Below are positions 1 through 9,622 of a stretch of DNA of 64,000 nucleotides, in pieces. The position numbers were made by a program, and so were the translations under genes. The stretch is from Prolixibacteraceae bacterium (lineage in GTDB: Bacteria; Bacteroidota; Bacteroidia; Bacteroidales; Prolixibacteraceae). The notes beneath the pieces were generated by a model. The model saw only the letters and a list, made by a program, of their open reading frames with translations, searched no databases and was not told the origin of the DNA. Position 1 is the stretch's first letter. Every line of letters starts with the position of its first letter. The DNA lies in assembly GCA_018648265.1 (NCBI GenBank), contig JABGRN010000010.1:1-64000 (forward strand). Direction: 5' to 3'.

Positions 1-1551
1 GTCGGTAAAAAATCCCCAACGAATTAAATCCTGACGTCTGTGGTTCTCTGCAAACATCTCACGTCCTATTTCATTAAATAATTCTCCGCCAGCTACATCA
101 CCGCCTTCCAAATCATAACTCAACGCTCCATCCAAAGAAGCCAGATCTGCAACACCGGCACGATTTCTAATCTGGTTGACCAAAATTAAAGCCTCGGCAT
201 TTTGACCTTTTCGCCAGAGAGCTTCAGCTTTCATCAAAAGTACATCAGCATAACGGAATATAGCATAATCATTGCTCATATTATTGGGCATACTTCCTAC
301 TGCAATTTCCCATTTACCAATTCTCACACCAGACTGACGATAAGCCTGAGGACCCAATTCATTTATCTGGGCCTGGTCTGAACCAATGTTACCAAAATTA
401 AGAGGAGTACCATCGGGGTCTCCAAGCAGAGGTACAGGTGAACGATTTGGCTGAGGGGTTTCAAATCCATCATCCATAACATATGTTCCACCCAGGTTAT
501 ACTGATATCCTGCAATAAAATTACCCCTTCTGGCTGCCGGGCCTTCAGCTGTTCCTGCATCACCTTTTCTTAAATCGGTATCTTCGTATGAATTATAAAA
601 TTCCTCCAGAGTACAGAAACCATTCCATGGCTGGGCAGTTAAATCGTAAGTCTGCTGACTACCATAGTGCAGCGTCCTAACTGCAAGGTTAAATCCCTGA
701 TAAAATACCTGATCATAAGGAATCGCAAAGATGAATTCTTTTGATCCTGAATTTTCAACATTAAAATTGGCAAAATAATTATTTTCCAGGGAATACTTTC
801 CTGAATTGATTACTTGGTCACAAGCAGCAATTACTTTATCCCATTGGGTAGAACCGGCATAAACACCGGCATTAAGGTATAACTTAGCCAACAAGGTTTG
901 TCCACCATAAAAATTCATACGTCCATAAGTGGTTCCATCCACAGCTTTGGACATTTTTGGGACGGCAGTTTCCAGACTGCTGACAATAGCAGTATAAACT
1001 TCTGCTCTTGGTACTGTTGGAGGTGAAGCATTTGGATCAGTAAAATCAAGGGCAAGTGGCACATTTCCATATAAATCGATCAATTGCCAATAAAAAAATC
1101 CCCGTACTGCCTCCAACTCGGCAATATAAGCATCTGCCGTAGCTTGCTCTACCTGACCACTTTCAACAAGGGAAGAAAATTGATAGATCAACCTATTGGC
1201 AGTATTTACGCCACCAAATCCAAAGTTCCATCCACCATTTGTATATCCATCTTCATTGGTCCATGAATGTAAATGGAGCCTTCTCCATTCACCACCATCA
1301 TCCCAGTCTTGCCCCCTTGTGGGAACTACCATTTCATCGGTACTAACAGCCTGAAGTGAAAGTGGATCACCTGAGGCAAAATTTCCGAATTGCGTATATG
1401 CAGCACCTAAGGCTGAAACATTTTCTTCATCCGTATTGAAAAAATTGTCGGGTGTAACTTCTCCAAACAACTCTTCATCCATATTGGTGCATGATTGATT
1501 AAAAGGAATCACCATCAATGCAAACAGGATTAGAAATAGTGATTTTTTCAT
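1..1551 (-). CDS. SusD/RagB-family glycan-binding outer-membrane lipoprotein (3' end outside window)
   Basis: The reading frame is open from an ATG at 1551 to the window edge (517 codons), so the C-terminus is missing. The N-terminus is a lipoprotein signal with the lipobox Cys at residue 21 (NQSC), followed by TNMDEELFGEVTPDNFF, typical of mature SusD proteins. Near the window edge is RRQDLIRWGFF, the conserved late SusD motif. SusD proteins sit on the cell surface and cap the SusC barrel, binding oligosaccharide before import. The gene starts 43 bases after the SusC stop and is presumably co-transcribed with it. The substrate cannot be read from the sequence. The family call is firm; only completeness is lacking. 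Confidence 0.95.
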   Translation of the reverse strand, partial: MKKSLFLILFALMVIPFNQSCTNMDEELFGEVTPDNFFNTDEENVSALGAAYTQFGNFASGDPLSLQAVSTDEMVVPTRGQDWDDGGEWRRLHLHSWTNEDGYTNGGWNFGFGGVNTANRLIYQFSSLVESGQVEQATADAYIAELEAVRGFFYWQLIDLYGNVPLALDFTDPNASPPTVPRAEVYTAIVSSLETAVPKMSKAVDGTTYGRMNFYGGQTLLAKLYLNAGVYAGSTQWDKVIAACDQVINSGKYSLENNYFANFNVENSGSKEFIFAIPYDQVFYQGFNLAVRTLHYGSQQTYDLTAQPWNGFCTLEEFYNSYEDTDLRKGDAGTAEGPAARRGNFIAGYQYNLGGTYVMDDGFETPQPNRSPVPLLGDPDGTPLNFGNIGSDQAQINELGPQAYRQSGVRIGKWEIAVGSMPNNMSNDYAIFRYADVLLMKAEALWRKGQNAEALILVNQIRNRAGVADLASLDGALSYDLEGGDVAGGELFNEIGREMFAENHRRQDLIRWGFFTD

Positions 1552-1594
1552 TATATATCTTTCTTTAGTTTTCATATTATATTCATTTTCAGGA

Positions 1595-4579
1595 TTATAA
1601 ACCAACTTTCACACCAAATGATACCGATCGGGTCCTAAACCATGTGTTTCTTCTATCAACACCAGGAATAAGTGGATTTCCACCGTCTGAATATCTAGGA
1701 TTCGGATCGACACCCTGATAACCGGTTAAATAGAATAAATTGTTACCTGCAACATACACACGGATATTTCTAAAGCCGGAAGTTTCTGGCAAATTAAAGT
1801 TATAACCTATACTCATGTTGTCAAGAGAAACAAAAGAAGCATTTTCAACGTGATAACTTGACAGGACACCCGAAGAGTTATTTAGAAGAGTACCTGTTGA
1901 TTCGTTTCTCATATCTGTTGCTGTTCTAGGCAGATTATAAGACCCGATCATATTAGGAACTTCATAAAAACCACGATAAGTATTTATAAGGTCATGCCCA
2001 AATACACCATTGAAGAAAATACTCATATCCCAGTTTTTATAGGTAAAATCATTTCCAAATCCAAACTGAAAATCTGGCAAACCATTACCAACTACCTGCC
2101 TGTCAGCGGGATCGATAGTTCCATCCCCGTTTATATCTTCAAAAATCAGATTTCCGTCAGCATCTACTTCTTTGAAAACCAACGCCCACAACTGACCAAA
2201 CGGTTGACCTTCCTCTGCCCTTACAAGAGGCACATCACTCTGGCCAGGTGCACCCATACCACCTAAGTCGCGTACTCCATAAGAAAGCTCTGCACCATTA
2301 TATTCGCCCGAAAGAGAAACAAGTGTATTTTCAAGACTATATGAAGGTGTAAAAGTCATACTATAAGAAAAATCTGTTTCCTGAACTGCATTCCATGAAA
2401 GAGCCATTTCCAGACCGCTGCTTTTAATTTCCCCTAAATTCAACCATGCCATATTATATAGGTTTGGTGGAACCGGTACTTCATACTCAAATAATAAGTC
2501 AGTTGTTGTTCTTGTATAAAAGTCAATCGAACCGTATAACTTAGATTTAAAGAATGAGAAATCAACACCAACATCTATTTCACCTTTCTTTTCCCATTGC
2601 AGGTCTGTATTTACATTACTAACAGGTCCGTAACCTGGTACAAAAGCCCCGTTATAGAAGAAATTACCTTGTGGACCAAAACGAAGTAAAGAAAGGTAGT
2701 TTTGAGATGGCTGATTTCCTGTCAAACCATAATTCGCTCTTAATTTGAGGTTATCAATATAGTCAGCATCAATGAAACTTGATAAATCAACTCCACCTCC
2801 AACGGCTGGGAACAAACCCCATTTGTTGTCTGCACCGAATCTGGTTGAACCTTCATATCTGGCACTGGCAGTTAAAAAATACACATCATCAAAATTCAAG
2901 TTTACACGACCAAAAAATGCAACAAGTTTAGAAGAGTTTTTATAACTACTTACCGAACCAATTCCATTGTTAAAATCTAATGCTGCACCAAGATTATTAT
3001 AGGTAAATGCATCGGTAATAAAATCACCACCACGTGCCCTGAATCCTTCATTTACAAAATCCTGGTATGAATAACCTCCCATTGCACTAATATCTATTGA
3101 AGAAGATAAACTTCCTTTCCAATTAGCAGTTGATTCAAAAAGTTGATTCGATGATGAATTGGTACTTCTTTCAGCCATACCATTTCTGTCCATACCTGTC
3201 CAATAACTATTTTTATCATAATACTGGCCACTCAAACCATTATCGCTTTGCATAGAATAGAAAGCATCAATTACAAAGCCATCAAAAAGCTCATAAGCGC
3301 CTCTTAAAGAAATGTTCGAGATCCTGTCTTTTCCTTCATTAATATTTTGTTCCAAAATTTGAACAGGGTTATAATAATCATACAAAACCTGCTGAAAATA
3401 TCCATCGTAAATGGCATATGCAGGATCCGGACTTGTTACCGGAGCGGTTGGGTTATAAATAGAAGCATATCTAAAAGCATCAGTAAAACCGTATTCTGAT
3501 TCCCGCTGTGTAATACTAAAATTCATGGTTATGGTCAACTTATCATCTAATGCTTTTTGTGTAAGATTTAATCGGCCGTTAAATTGTGTTCGGCCAGTGT
3601 TGAGCATAACACCATTTGCATCGCGGTAATTAATAGAAGCCCGGTAAGATGTTTTATCTGTTCCTCCCGATAATGAAAGGTTGTGAACCTGAGATATAGA
3701 CTGTTGCGTGGTTTCATCAAACCAATCAGTATCCCCTCCGAAATCTGTTCCCAAACCAGTTTCTTGTGACAAAGCTCGCCATTCTGTAGCATTCATTACA
3801 TCTGTTGTCTTGGCAATCATTTCAGTAGTAACATAGGCACTGTAATCAACCTGTGCTGTTCCTGGTCTACCTTTTTTAGTAGTTATAAGAATTACACCGC
3901 TCGACCCCCTTGTACCATAAATAGCAGCAGCAGAACCATCTTTTAAAACATCCATTGCCTCAATGTCGTTTGGATCTACATTGTCGAGTGATGCACCGAT
4001 TACACCATCAATAACAATCAAAGGCTGAGTGTTAGCACCTACAGTACTAAGTCCCCTTAAACGGATATCGTATCCCTGATTTGGGTTACCTCCTGGCCTG
4101 CTTATAGATAATCCGGCTACTTTTCCCTGAATCAATTGTTCGGGATTAGTTACATTACCCTGGTTGAATTCATCTGATTTAACATTGGCAACGGAACTGG
4201 TAACTTCTTTTTTCTGTTGAGTACCGTAACCAATTACAACAACTTCATCTAAGGCAACTAAAAAAGGAGCCAAAACAACATCGACTGTTGTTCGATCACC
4301 AACAACCACCGTTTGAGAAGTGAAACCAATTGCTGAGAATACCAAAACAGCGTCAGATCCAGGCACTACTAAATTGTAGTTACCATCAAAATTAGTAGCC
4401 GTACCGTCAAAGGTTCCTTCGATTACAATACTAACACCTGGAATTGGACCTTCCGCTTCCGAAGTAACCGTACCTGTAACCGTTTTATCCTGTGCCAGGG
4501 CAAAGCTAATCGCAAAGGCAAAAAAGAAAAGAAATAAAATACTTCTTTTCCATAGGAGAGAATTTTGCAAATTTCGCAT
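1595..4579 (-). CDS. SusC/RagA-family TonB-linked outer-membrane transporter
   Basis: 994 residues, a normal length for SusC. A signal peptide ends near residue 30 (ALAQ). A carboxypeptidase-regulatory-like beta-sandwich follows (about 32-108), then the TonB-box-like DEVVVIGYGTQ at 111-121. The plug domain (about 125-235) carries LRGLSTVGANTQPLIVIDGV and the DPNDIEAMDVLKDGSAAAIYGTRGSSGVI motif split over 200-230. The rest is a beta-barrel ending in VSFGVKVGL. These transporters import oligosaccharides, or sometimes peptides, using TonB energy. The partner SusD gene lies directly downstream. No sigma/anti-sigma pair or hybrid two-component regulator adjoins the pair here, so its control is not visible. 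Confidence 0.96.
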   Translation of the reverse strand: MRNLQNSLLWKRSILFLFFFAFAISFALAQDKTVTGTVTSEAEGPIPGVSIVIEGTFDGTATNFDGNYNLVVPGSDAVLVFSAIGFTSQTVVVGDRTTVDVVLAPFLVALDEVVVIGYGTQQKKEVTSSVANVKSDEFNQGNVTNPEQLIQGKVAGLSISRPGGNPNQGYDIRLRGLSTVGANTQPLIVIDGVIGASLDNVDPNDIEAMDVLKDGSAAAIYGTRGSSGVILITTKKGRPGTAQVDYSAYVTTEMIAKTTDVMNATEWRALSQETGLGTDFGGDTDWFDETTQQSISQVHNLSLSGGTDKTSYRASINYRDANGVMLNTGRTQFNGRLNLTQKALDDKLTITMNFSITQRESEYGFTDAFRYASIYNPTAPVTSPDPAYAIYDGYFQQVLYDYYNPVQILEQNINEGKDRISNISLRGAYELFDGFVIDAFYSMQSDNGLSGQYYDKNSYWTGMDRNGMAERSTNSSSNQLFESTANWKGSLSSSIDISAMGGYSYQDFVNEGFRARGGDFITDAFTYNNLGAALDFNNGIGSVSSYKNSSKLVAFFGRVNLNFDDVYFLTASARYEGSTRFGADNKWGLFPAVGGGVDLSSFIDADYIDNLKLRANYGLTGNQPSQNYLSLLRFGPQGNFFYNGAFVPGYGPVSNVNTDLQWEKKGEIDVGVDFSFFKSKLYGSIDFYTRTTTDLLFEYEVPVPPNLYNMAWLNLGEIKSSGLEMALSWNAVQETDFSYSMTFTPSYSLENTLVSLSGEYNGAELSYGVRDLGGMGAPGQSDVPLVRAEEGQPFGQLWALVFKEVDADGNLIFEDINGDGTIDPADRQVVGNGLPDFQFGFGNDFTYKNWDMSIFFNGVFGHDLINTYRGFYEVPNMIGSYNLPRTATDMRNESTGTLLNNSSGVLSSYHVENASFVSLDNMSIGYNFNLPETSGFRNIRVYVAGNNLFYLTGYQGVDPNPRYSDGGNPLIPGVDRRNTWFRTRSVSFGVKVGL

Positions 4580-4859
4580 AGTTAGGTTAATTTAAATTAA
4601 TAATATGATTTTTTGTTATAGAATTTCCTGCTTCTTGAAAATTTTGAATCTTTTTTATCCATAATATCTTTAAATTTACATTTTTTTTTATAATCCCAGT
4701 AACTCCCCCGGCAATTTAGATTGTTTTTAAACAAGCTGTTATTTTCTGATACACTGCACTTTACAATTACCGCAAACGATTGCAAAAACACATTCTTTTA
4801 ATGCTACATTTTTCATAATAAACATAAAATCACAATAAAATGGAGAAAGAATTTCTAAT

Positions 4860-4889
4860 ACAATTAATAATTGTGCAAATAATAATTGT
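4860..4889. repeat. Tandem 15-base repeat with internal palindrome, possible operator
   Basis: Two neighbouring units read CAATTAATAATTGTG and CAAATAATAATTGTC, differing at three positions and spaced 15 bases apart. The first unit with its preceding A forms the perfect palindrome ACAATTAATAATTGT. It lies about 280 bases upstream of SusC and 240 upstream of the divergent gene. An operator role is inference; AT-rich sequence can produce this by chance. Confidence 0.35.
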
Positions 4890-5094
4890 CAAAACAAGCT
4901 CGAAAAAGCCACTATTTAAAGATTGTTTTTGCACTCACTACTTTGCAAAACTTTCAAAAAAAAGAAATGATATTATGAAAAAGCACAGATTAATTTTGAA
5001 ATTCCTCAAATAGCTAAACATGCAAAAATTAAATAAAAATTAACAATGAAAAGGAAAAAGAGAAATTGAAAAATAGTTTCGTTTAATAATTTTC

Positions 5095-5102
5095 TAACTT
5101 TG
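5095..5102 (+). promoter_or_regulatory. Bacteroidota -7 box (TAACTTTG)
   Basis: TAACTTTG matches the TAnnTTTG consensus exactly and lies 27 bases before the ATG at 5129. The -33 element is not clear. This promoter would drive the redox, propeller and sulfatase genes at 5129-9302. Confidence 0.55.
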
Positions 5103-5128
5103 TTACCGCTGGGAAAGCTAATATAATA

Positions 5129-5761
5129 ATGAAAAATTTAATGCGTCGAAAGTTTATATATAATGTTTCAATTGCGATGGTTGGAAGTGCAACTTTGGGA
5201 GCATGCTTCAACAATAAAAAAGAAGCAAATAAAATTACATTAGCTCAGCCTGAAAACAAAATTTCTGAAAACAAAAAAATGCCCCGGGATTTGGTAATGA
5301 AATTACTTGATCAGAAAGTAAATAGTTATATGGAAATCTCGTATAATTGTGCCCAAAGCAGTTTTTTGGCATTAAAAGAACAGTTTGGATTGAAAGGAGA
5401 TGATGTATTAAAAGCTCTGACTCCATTAACCGGCATTGCAGAACGAGGAGAAACTTGCGGAGCCGTAATCGGGCCGCTTATGGCACTTGGGTTAATTTAT
5501 GGCCGCGATAAAAACAATTTAAATGATTGGAAAGTTTACAGGGAATCACTTATCCCATCCGGAAAATTTTGCACTCTTTTTGAAAAAGAATATGGTAGCA
5601 CAATGTGCCACGATATTCAAAATGAAAAATTTGGTAGGTGTTTTATTTTAACAAACCCCGATGAACTTAAAGATTTTCAGAAAGCAGATGCCACAACACA
5701 ATGCAGTGCTGTTGTACGAAAAGCGGTGCAGATTGCAGCAAATATAATTCTCGATGAATAA
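5129..5761 (+). CDS. Exported C_GCAxxG_C_C family redox protein
   Basis: 210 residues. The N-terminus (MRRKFIYNVSIAMVGSATLGAC) has a twin-arginine-like start and a lipobox-like LGAC, so export and possibly lipid anchoring are predicted. The body has the spaced cysteines of the C_GCAxxG_C_C family: YNCAQSS near 71, the CGAVIG core near 112, then C near 152, 160, 170 and 190. The family is thought to be redox-active and often sits near electron-transfer genes; a specific reaction is not established. It is followed 30 bases later by the FG-GAP protein and a sulfatase on the same strand. Met1 fits the -7 box; Met5 at 5141 is the alternative start. The export signal is unusual, since I know most members of this family as cytoplasmic. 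Confidence 0.82.
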   Translation: MKNLMRRKFIYNVSIAMVGSATLGACFNNKKEANKITLAQPENKISENKKMPRDLVMKLLDQKVNSYMEISYNCAQSSFLALKEQFGLKGDDVLKALTPLTGIAERGETCGAVIGPLMALGLIYGRDKNNLNDWKVYRESLIPSGKFCTLFEKEYGSTMCHDIQNEKFGRCFILTNPDELKDFQKADATTQCSAVVRKAVQIAANIILDE

Positions 5762-5791
5762 CAATTTAACATAACACATAAATTTTTATAA

Positions 5792-7495
5792 ATGAAGTTA
5801 AAAATCACAGATGAAAGCTATAATATACTAAAAACAGCAATCCGTTCTTTTTCAACAATTTTGTTCGTAGTTATGCCGTTGCTAAATTTATATGCGCAAA
5901 ATGGCAAGGTTAATTTTACTGATGTTACTGAACAAGCCGGGATTGATTTCCGATACACTTTCGGTGACTTTACTTACGAAAATATTCTAGAAAGCAGTGG
6001 TTCGGGAATAACCATTTTCGATTATAACAACGACGAACTTCCCGATTTATATATGTTAAATGGGACTTATCTCGAAGGAATATCCGACCCGGATGGCAAA
6101 GTATTTAAAAACACACGCAATAAACTCTATAAAAATAATGGAGATGGAACTTTTTCTGAAGTCGCGCATAAAGCAGGAGTTGACGACCCGAACTGGAGTA
6201 TGGCTGCTGGTGTAATTGATATTGATAACGATGGAGACGAAGATTTGTATCTATTAAATTACGGACCCAATATTTTTTTTCGCAACAATGGCGATGGAAC
6301 TTTTAGCGATATTACACAATCGCTGGAACTTGAAGGACCGACTCTGTTAAATGGGTTTACAAAATGGAGTGTTGGTGTTGCTTTTTGGGATTTTAATTCA
6401 GACGATAGAATTGATGCCATGGTTGGAAATTTTTTAGCATTTGATCCCAATTATATTTCACCAACAACGCCCGAAATGATGCCTCATCCATCGGAATACA
6501 AAGGACAGGCAACCATGCTATATCAACAATTACCCAATGGAAAATTTAAGGATGTCACAAAAGAAAACGGTTTGTTTTTCCCCGATTCAAAATGTATGGG
6601 AATTACCATTTTCGATTACGACAACGATGACGACCTGGATATTTTTCAGGGAAACGATCATCAATTAAATTTCTTATTCAGAAACGATAATCAAAAATAC
6701 ACTGATGTTGCCATTGCAAGTGGGGTTGCAGCAAACAGCCACGGAGTTCCAACTGGATCAATGCACGGTTCCATTGGCGATATCGACGGAGATGGCTTAA
6801 TCGATTTACTTGTAACCGATCTCAGATATGGCGCAATGTACCGTAATATTGGCAACGGGTTGTTTGAAGATATTACTGAGAAAAGTGGCATTGCATCAGC
6901 GTTTGCAGGGAAAGGTGCCTGGGGTGCTGCATTTTTTGACTATGACAACGATGGTGACCTCGATATATTTTCTGCAAATGGTACGGCCGAGGAACTTATT
7001 CTTCAACATCCGGTGTTGTTGGAAAATGATGGCAATGGACGTTTCAAGGATATTGGACAAGAAAAAAGCAACTATTTTTCAACAAAAAGATCAGCCCGGG
7101 CAGCCGCTGTTTGGGACTACGACAATGACGGGGATTTGGATATAATTGTATCTCACATCGATCTTCAGGCTACAGCTACACTTCTTAGAAACGACGGTGG
7201 CAATTCAAATCATTGGCTTGGATTAAAACTAATTGGCAAAAACGGTCCTGCTTCAGCAATCGGTGCAAAGGTTATTGTAAAAATTGGAGATAAAAAACAA
7301 GTTTATGTAAACCAAAATGCAACGAGTTATCTTTCATACAACGATCCTCGTGTTCATATTGGTTTGGGAAATAATAATAAAATTGATCAAATAGAAATAC
7401 ATTGGTCGAACGGAAAGAAAGAAATTTATGAGAATCCTCAAATCGATCGTTACCTGACAATTAAAGAAGAAATTGGCATCTTAAAAAAGGAATAG
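5792..7495 (+). CDS. FG-GAP/VCBS repeat beta-propeller protein with C-terminal ASPIC/UnbV domain
   Basis: 567 residues. A hydrophobic signal near 18-36 ends in LYAQ, so the protein is exported. Seven FG-GAP-type blades follow, each with a calcium-binding acidic loop, for example DIDNDGDEDLY, DYDNDDDLDIF, DIDGDGLIDLL and DYDNDGDLDII. The last about 100 residues (NHWLGLKLIGKNGPASAIGAKV...VHIGLG...IEIHWSNGK) form the ASPIC/UnbV domain. The architecture resembles CRTAC1-like proteins. In Bacteroidota such proteins are often encoded with SusCD or sulfatase genes and are presumed to bind glycans or calcium, but no reaction is established. It lies 30 bases after the redox gene and about 50 before the sulfatase, so an operon is likely. 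Confidence 0.9.
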   Translation: MKLKITDESYNILKTAIRSFSTILFVVMPLLNLYAQNGKVNFTDVTEQAGIDFRYTFGDFTYENILESSGSGITIFDYNNDELPDLYMLNGTYLEGISDPDGKVFKNTRNKLYKNNGDGTFSEVAHKAGVDDPNWSMAAGVIDIDNDGDEDLYLLNYGPNIFFRNNGDGTFSDITQSLELEGPTLLNGFTKWSVGVAFWDFNSDDRIDAMVGNFLAFDPNYISPTTPEMMPHPSEYKGQATMLYQQLPNGKFKDVTKENGLFFPDSKCMGITIFDYDNDDDLDIFQGNDHQLNFLFRNDNQKYTDVAIASGVAANSHGVPTGSMHGSIGDIDGDGLIDLLVTDLRYGAMYRNIGNGLFEDITEKSGIASAFAGKGAWGAAFFDYDNDGDLDIFSANGTAEELILQHPVLLENDGNGRFKDIGQEKSNYFSTKRSARAAAVWDYDNDGDLDIIVSHIDLQATATLLRNDGGNSNHWLGLKLIGKNGPASAIGAKVIVKIGDKKQVYVNQNATSYLSYNDPRVHIGLGNNNKIDQIEIHWSNGKKEIYENPQIDRYLTIKEEIGILKKE

Positions 7496-7544
7496 CAATT
7501 TTTTATTAATGAATAACGCAAGCAAAAAACTAAACCAAAATACC

Positions 7545-9302
7545 ATGAATAAAATTCTGATTCTTTTAACTATTTCTGTTTTTTTGATTTCATGTTCAAA
7601 AAAGGAAACTCAAACTCAACCAAATATTGTTTTGATTATGACCGACGATCAGGGTTGGGGCGATTTAAGTAGTAAAGGAAATACCAACATTTCTACTCCA
7701 AATATTGATAATCTGGCAGAAACGGGAGTTACTTTCGACCGGTTTTATGTTTGCCCCGTTTGCTCTCCCACCCGTGCAGAGTTACTCACCGGAAGATACC
7801 ATGTTCGTGGTGGGGTTTATTCAACTTCGGCTGGAGGTGAACGTCTAGATCTGGACGAAATCACAATTGCTGATATTTTTAAAGAAGCTGGATATTCTAC
7901 TGCAGCTTACGGAAAATGGCACAACGGAATGCAGCCACCCTACCATCCGAATGCCCGTGGGTTTGATGATTATTATGGATTTTGTTCTGGTCATTGGGGG
8001 AATTATTTCAGCCCGATGTTAGAACACAACGGCGAAATTGTAAAAGGAAAAGGTTTTATTATCGATGATTTAACTGAACACGGATTACAGTTTATGGAAA
8101 ATAACAAGGACAATCCGTTTTTTCTTTACTTACCCTACAATACACCACATTCTCCGATGCAGATTCCAAAAAAATGGTGGACCAAATTTGAAAACATGGA
8201 CTTAGGTTTGCAAAATCGTGACCCGGAAAAAGAAAATATTCTTCACACAAAAGCAGCTTTGGCAATGTGCGAAAACATCGATTGGAATGTTGGCCGTATT
8301 TCCGAAAAAGTAAAGGAATTGGGACTTGCTGAAAATACAATTATAATTTATTTATCGGATAACGGGCCAAATGGCTGGCGGTGGAACGATGGAATGAAAG
8401 GGAGAAAAGGATCAACCGACGAAGGCGGAGTACGCTCTCCATTGTTTATGAAATGGGACGGAAAATTGAAAGCAGGAAAAACAATTTTTGAAATCGCCAG
8501 TGCCATTGATTTGCTACCAACTTTAACTGATTTAGCAGGAATAAATTTTACAACAGAAAAACAATTAGACGGAGTTAGTTTGAAACCTTTAATAATGGAA
8601 GAAAACCCGGAATGGCAAGATCGAGTAATTATTAATTCGTGGCGACAAAGAACCAGTGTACGCAGTCAACAATACAAATTAGGTTGGGAAGGACAATTGT
8701 TTGACATGACAAAAGACCCCGGACAAAACACAGATATTTCGAGTGAAAATCCTGAAATAAAAAAACAACTGATTCAGGCTAAAGAAAAATGGGAGAATGA
8801 AGTTTTAATTGAACTCACTGAAATTGATGAACGAACTTTTACGGTTGGCCATCCTGAATATAAATTCACACAAATTCCTGCCCGAGATGGAAAAGCACAT
8901 GGAAATATTTTGCGCTCGAACCGACATCCAAATTGTACTTTTTTCACCAACTGGACAGGTGTTGAAGATAAAATTACATGGGAAGCAGAAGTTTTGGCCG
9001 ACGGTGATTTCGAAGTGGAAATATATTATACTTGCTCTGCCGAAAATGTAGGATCAACCTTTGAACTTAGTTTTGGCGATGAAAAGATAATAGCAAAAAT
9101 AACCGAACCGCACGATCCTCCATTAACGGGAATGGAAAACGACCGCGATCCACGAATTGAATCATTTGTAAAAGAATTCAAACCTCTTAAAATCGGTACA
9201 ATTCATTTAAAAAAAGGGATGGGTACATTAACACTAAAAGCTCACGAAATCACAGGCTCACAAGTAATGGATTTCAGGCTATTAATGTTGAAAAGAATTT
9301 AA
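7545..9302 (+). CDS. Formylglycine-dependent sulfatase (lipoprotein)
   Basis: The alkaline-phosphatase-fold sulfatase signature is complete: TDDQGWGD metal site near the N-terminus, then CSPTR with LLTGR. The Cys of CSPTR is the residue converted to formylglycine. It also has GKWH, a second metal motif SDNGPNG and the GGVRSPLF stretch. I prefer the ATG at 7545 over 7509 because it gives a clean lipoprotein signal (MNKILILLTISVFLISC). The last about 120 residues form an extra beta-rich domain (from ITWEAEVLADGDFEVEIYY) seen on some Bacteroidota sulfatases and possibly carbohydrate-binding. It removes sulfate from a glycan outside the inner membrane; the substrate is unknown. No maturase (anSME or FGE) is encoded in the window. 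Its stop overlaps the stop of the next, convergent gene. Confidence 0.93.
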   Translation: MNKILILLTISVFLISCSKKETQTQPNIVLIMTDDQGWGDLSSKGNTNISTPNIDNLAETGVTFDRFYVCPVCSPTRAELLTGRYHVRGGVYSTSAGGERLDLDEITIADIFKEAGYSTAAYGKWHNGMQPPYHPNARGFDDYYGFCSGHWGNYFSPMLEHNGEIVKGKGFIIDDLTEHGLQFMENNKDNPFFLYLPYNTPHSPMQIPKKWWTKFENMDLGLQNRDPEKENILHTKAALAMCENIDWNVGRISEKVKELGLAENTIIIYLSDNGPNGWRWNDGMKGRKGSTDEGGVRSPLFMKWDGKLKAGKTIFEIASAIDLLPTLTDLAGINFTTEKQLDGVSLKPLIMEENPEWQDRVIINSWRQRTSVRSQQYKLGWEGQLFDMTKDPGQNTDISSENPEIKKQLIQAKEKWENEVLIELTEIDERTFTVGHPEYKFTQIPARDGKAHGNILRSNRHPNCTFFTNWTGVEDKITWEAEVLADGDFEVEIYYTCSAENVGSTFELSFGDEKIIAKITEPHDPPLTGMENDRDPRIESFVKEFKPLKIGTIHLKKGMGTLTLKAHEITGSQVMDFRLLMLKRI

Positions 9303-9484
9303 CCCGCCTGAATTTCATCGGCATTTGGTAAATGCCCAACTAATTTAGCAGGGTCGTGAATTAAAACCGGGATATGTTGAGGACAAATATAAAAATCGTT
9401 GTCTTTAAATTCAACATGCACCAACGGTACTTCTTGTTGGTCTTTTTTACAGAATACACAAACTTTCTCCATAATTTTTTGCAT
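9299..9484 (-). CDS. Small Cys/His protein, probable zinc-binding
   Basis: 61 residues (57 if started at Met5, base 9472). The sequence has CVFC near the N-terminus and CPQH about 22 residues later. This CxxC...CxxH arrangement suits a single zinc site, and a HDPAKLVGHLPNADE tail follows. No signal or membrane segment. It converges on the sulfatase and the two stop codons overlap by four bases (TTAA). The Cys/His pairing and protein-like composition suggest a real gene, but no function is known to me. Confidence 0.65.
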   Translation of the reverse strand: MQKIMEKVCVFCKKDQQEVPLVHVEFKDNDFYICPQHIPVLIHDPAKLVGHLPNADEIQAG

Positions 9485-9622
9485 CTAATTTTAAGGATGC
9501 AAATATGAGAAAAAATATTAAAATATATTTTATTAGTAAATTTACTTTTTGAAAAGCATCAATCGATTTTCTTAAATGAACTTTTCATGTAAATATTCAT
9601 TTCTATTATAAAAGAAATAAAA

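Larger units (their letters stand above)
4580..5128. other. Divergent intergenic region between SusC and the redox protein gene
   Basis: This 549-base AT-rich stretch separates two divergent genes and must hold the promoters of both. A good -7 box is seen only for the rightward gene. No convincing TAnnTTTG box was found for SusC. The 64-codon minus-strand frame at 4597-4791 has no homology that I recognise and is not called. A short tandem repeat at 4860-4889 is listed separately. Confidence 0.6.

Noticed and set aside
1-4579. Complete polysaccharide utilisation locus around SusCD
   Set aside because: No glycoside hydrolase or regulator adjoins SusCD within the window; the rest may lie beyond the left edge.
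4597-4791. 64-codon minus-strand frame upstream of SusC
   Set aside because: Low-complexity Lys/Asn/Ser-rich translation in an AT-rich promoter region.
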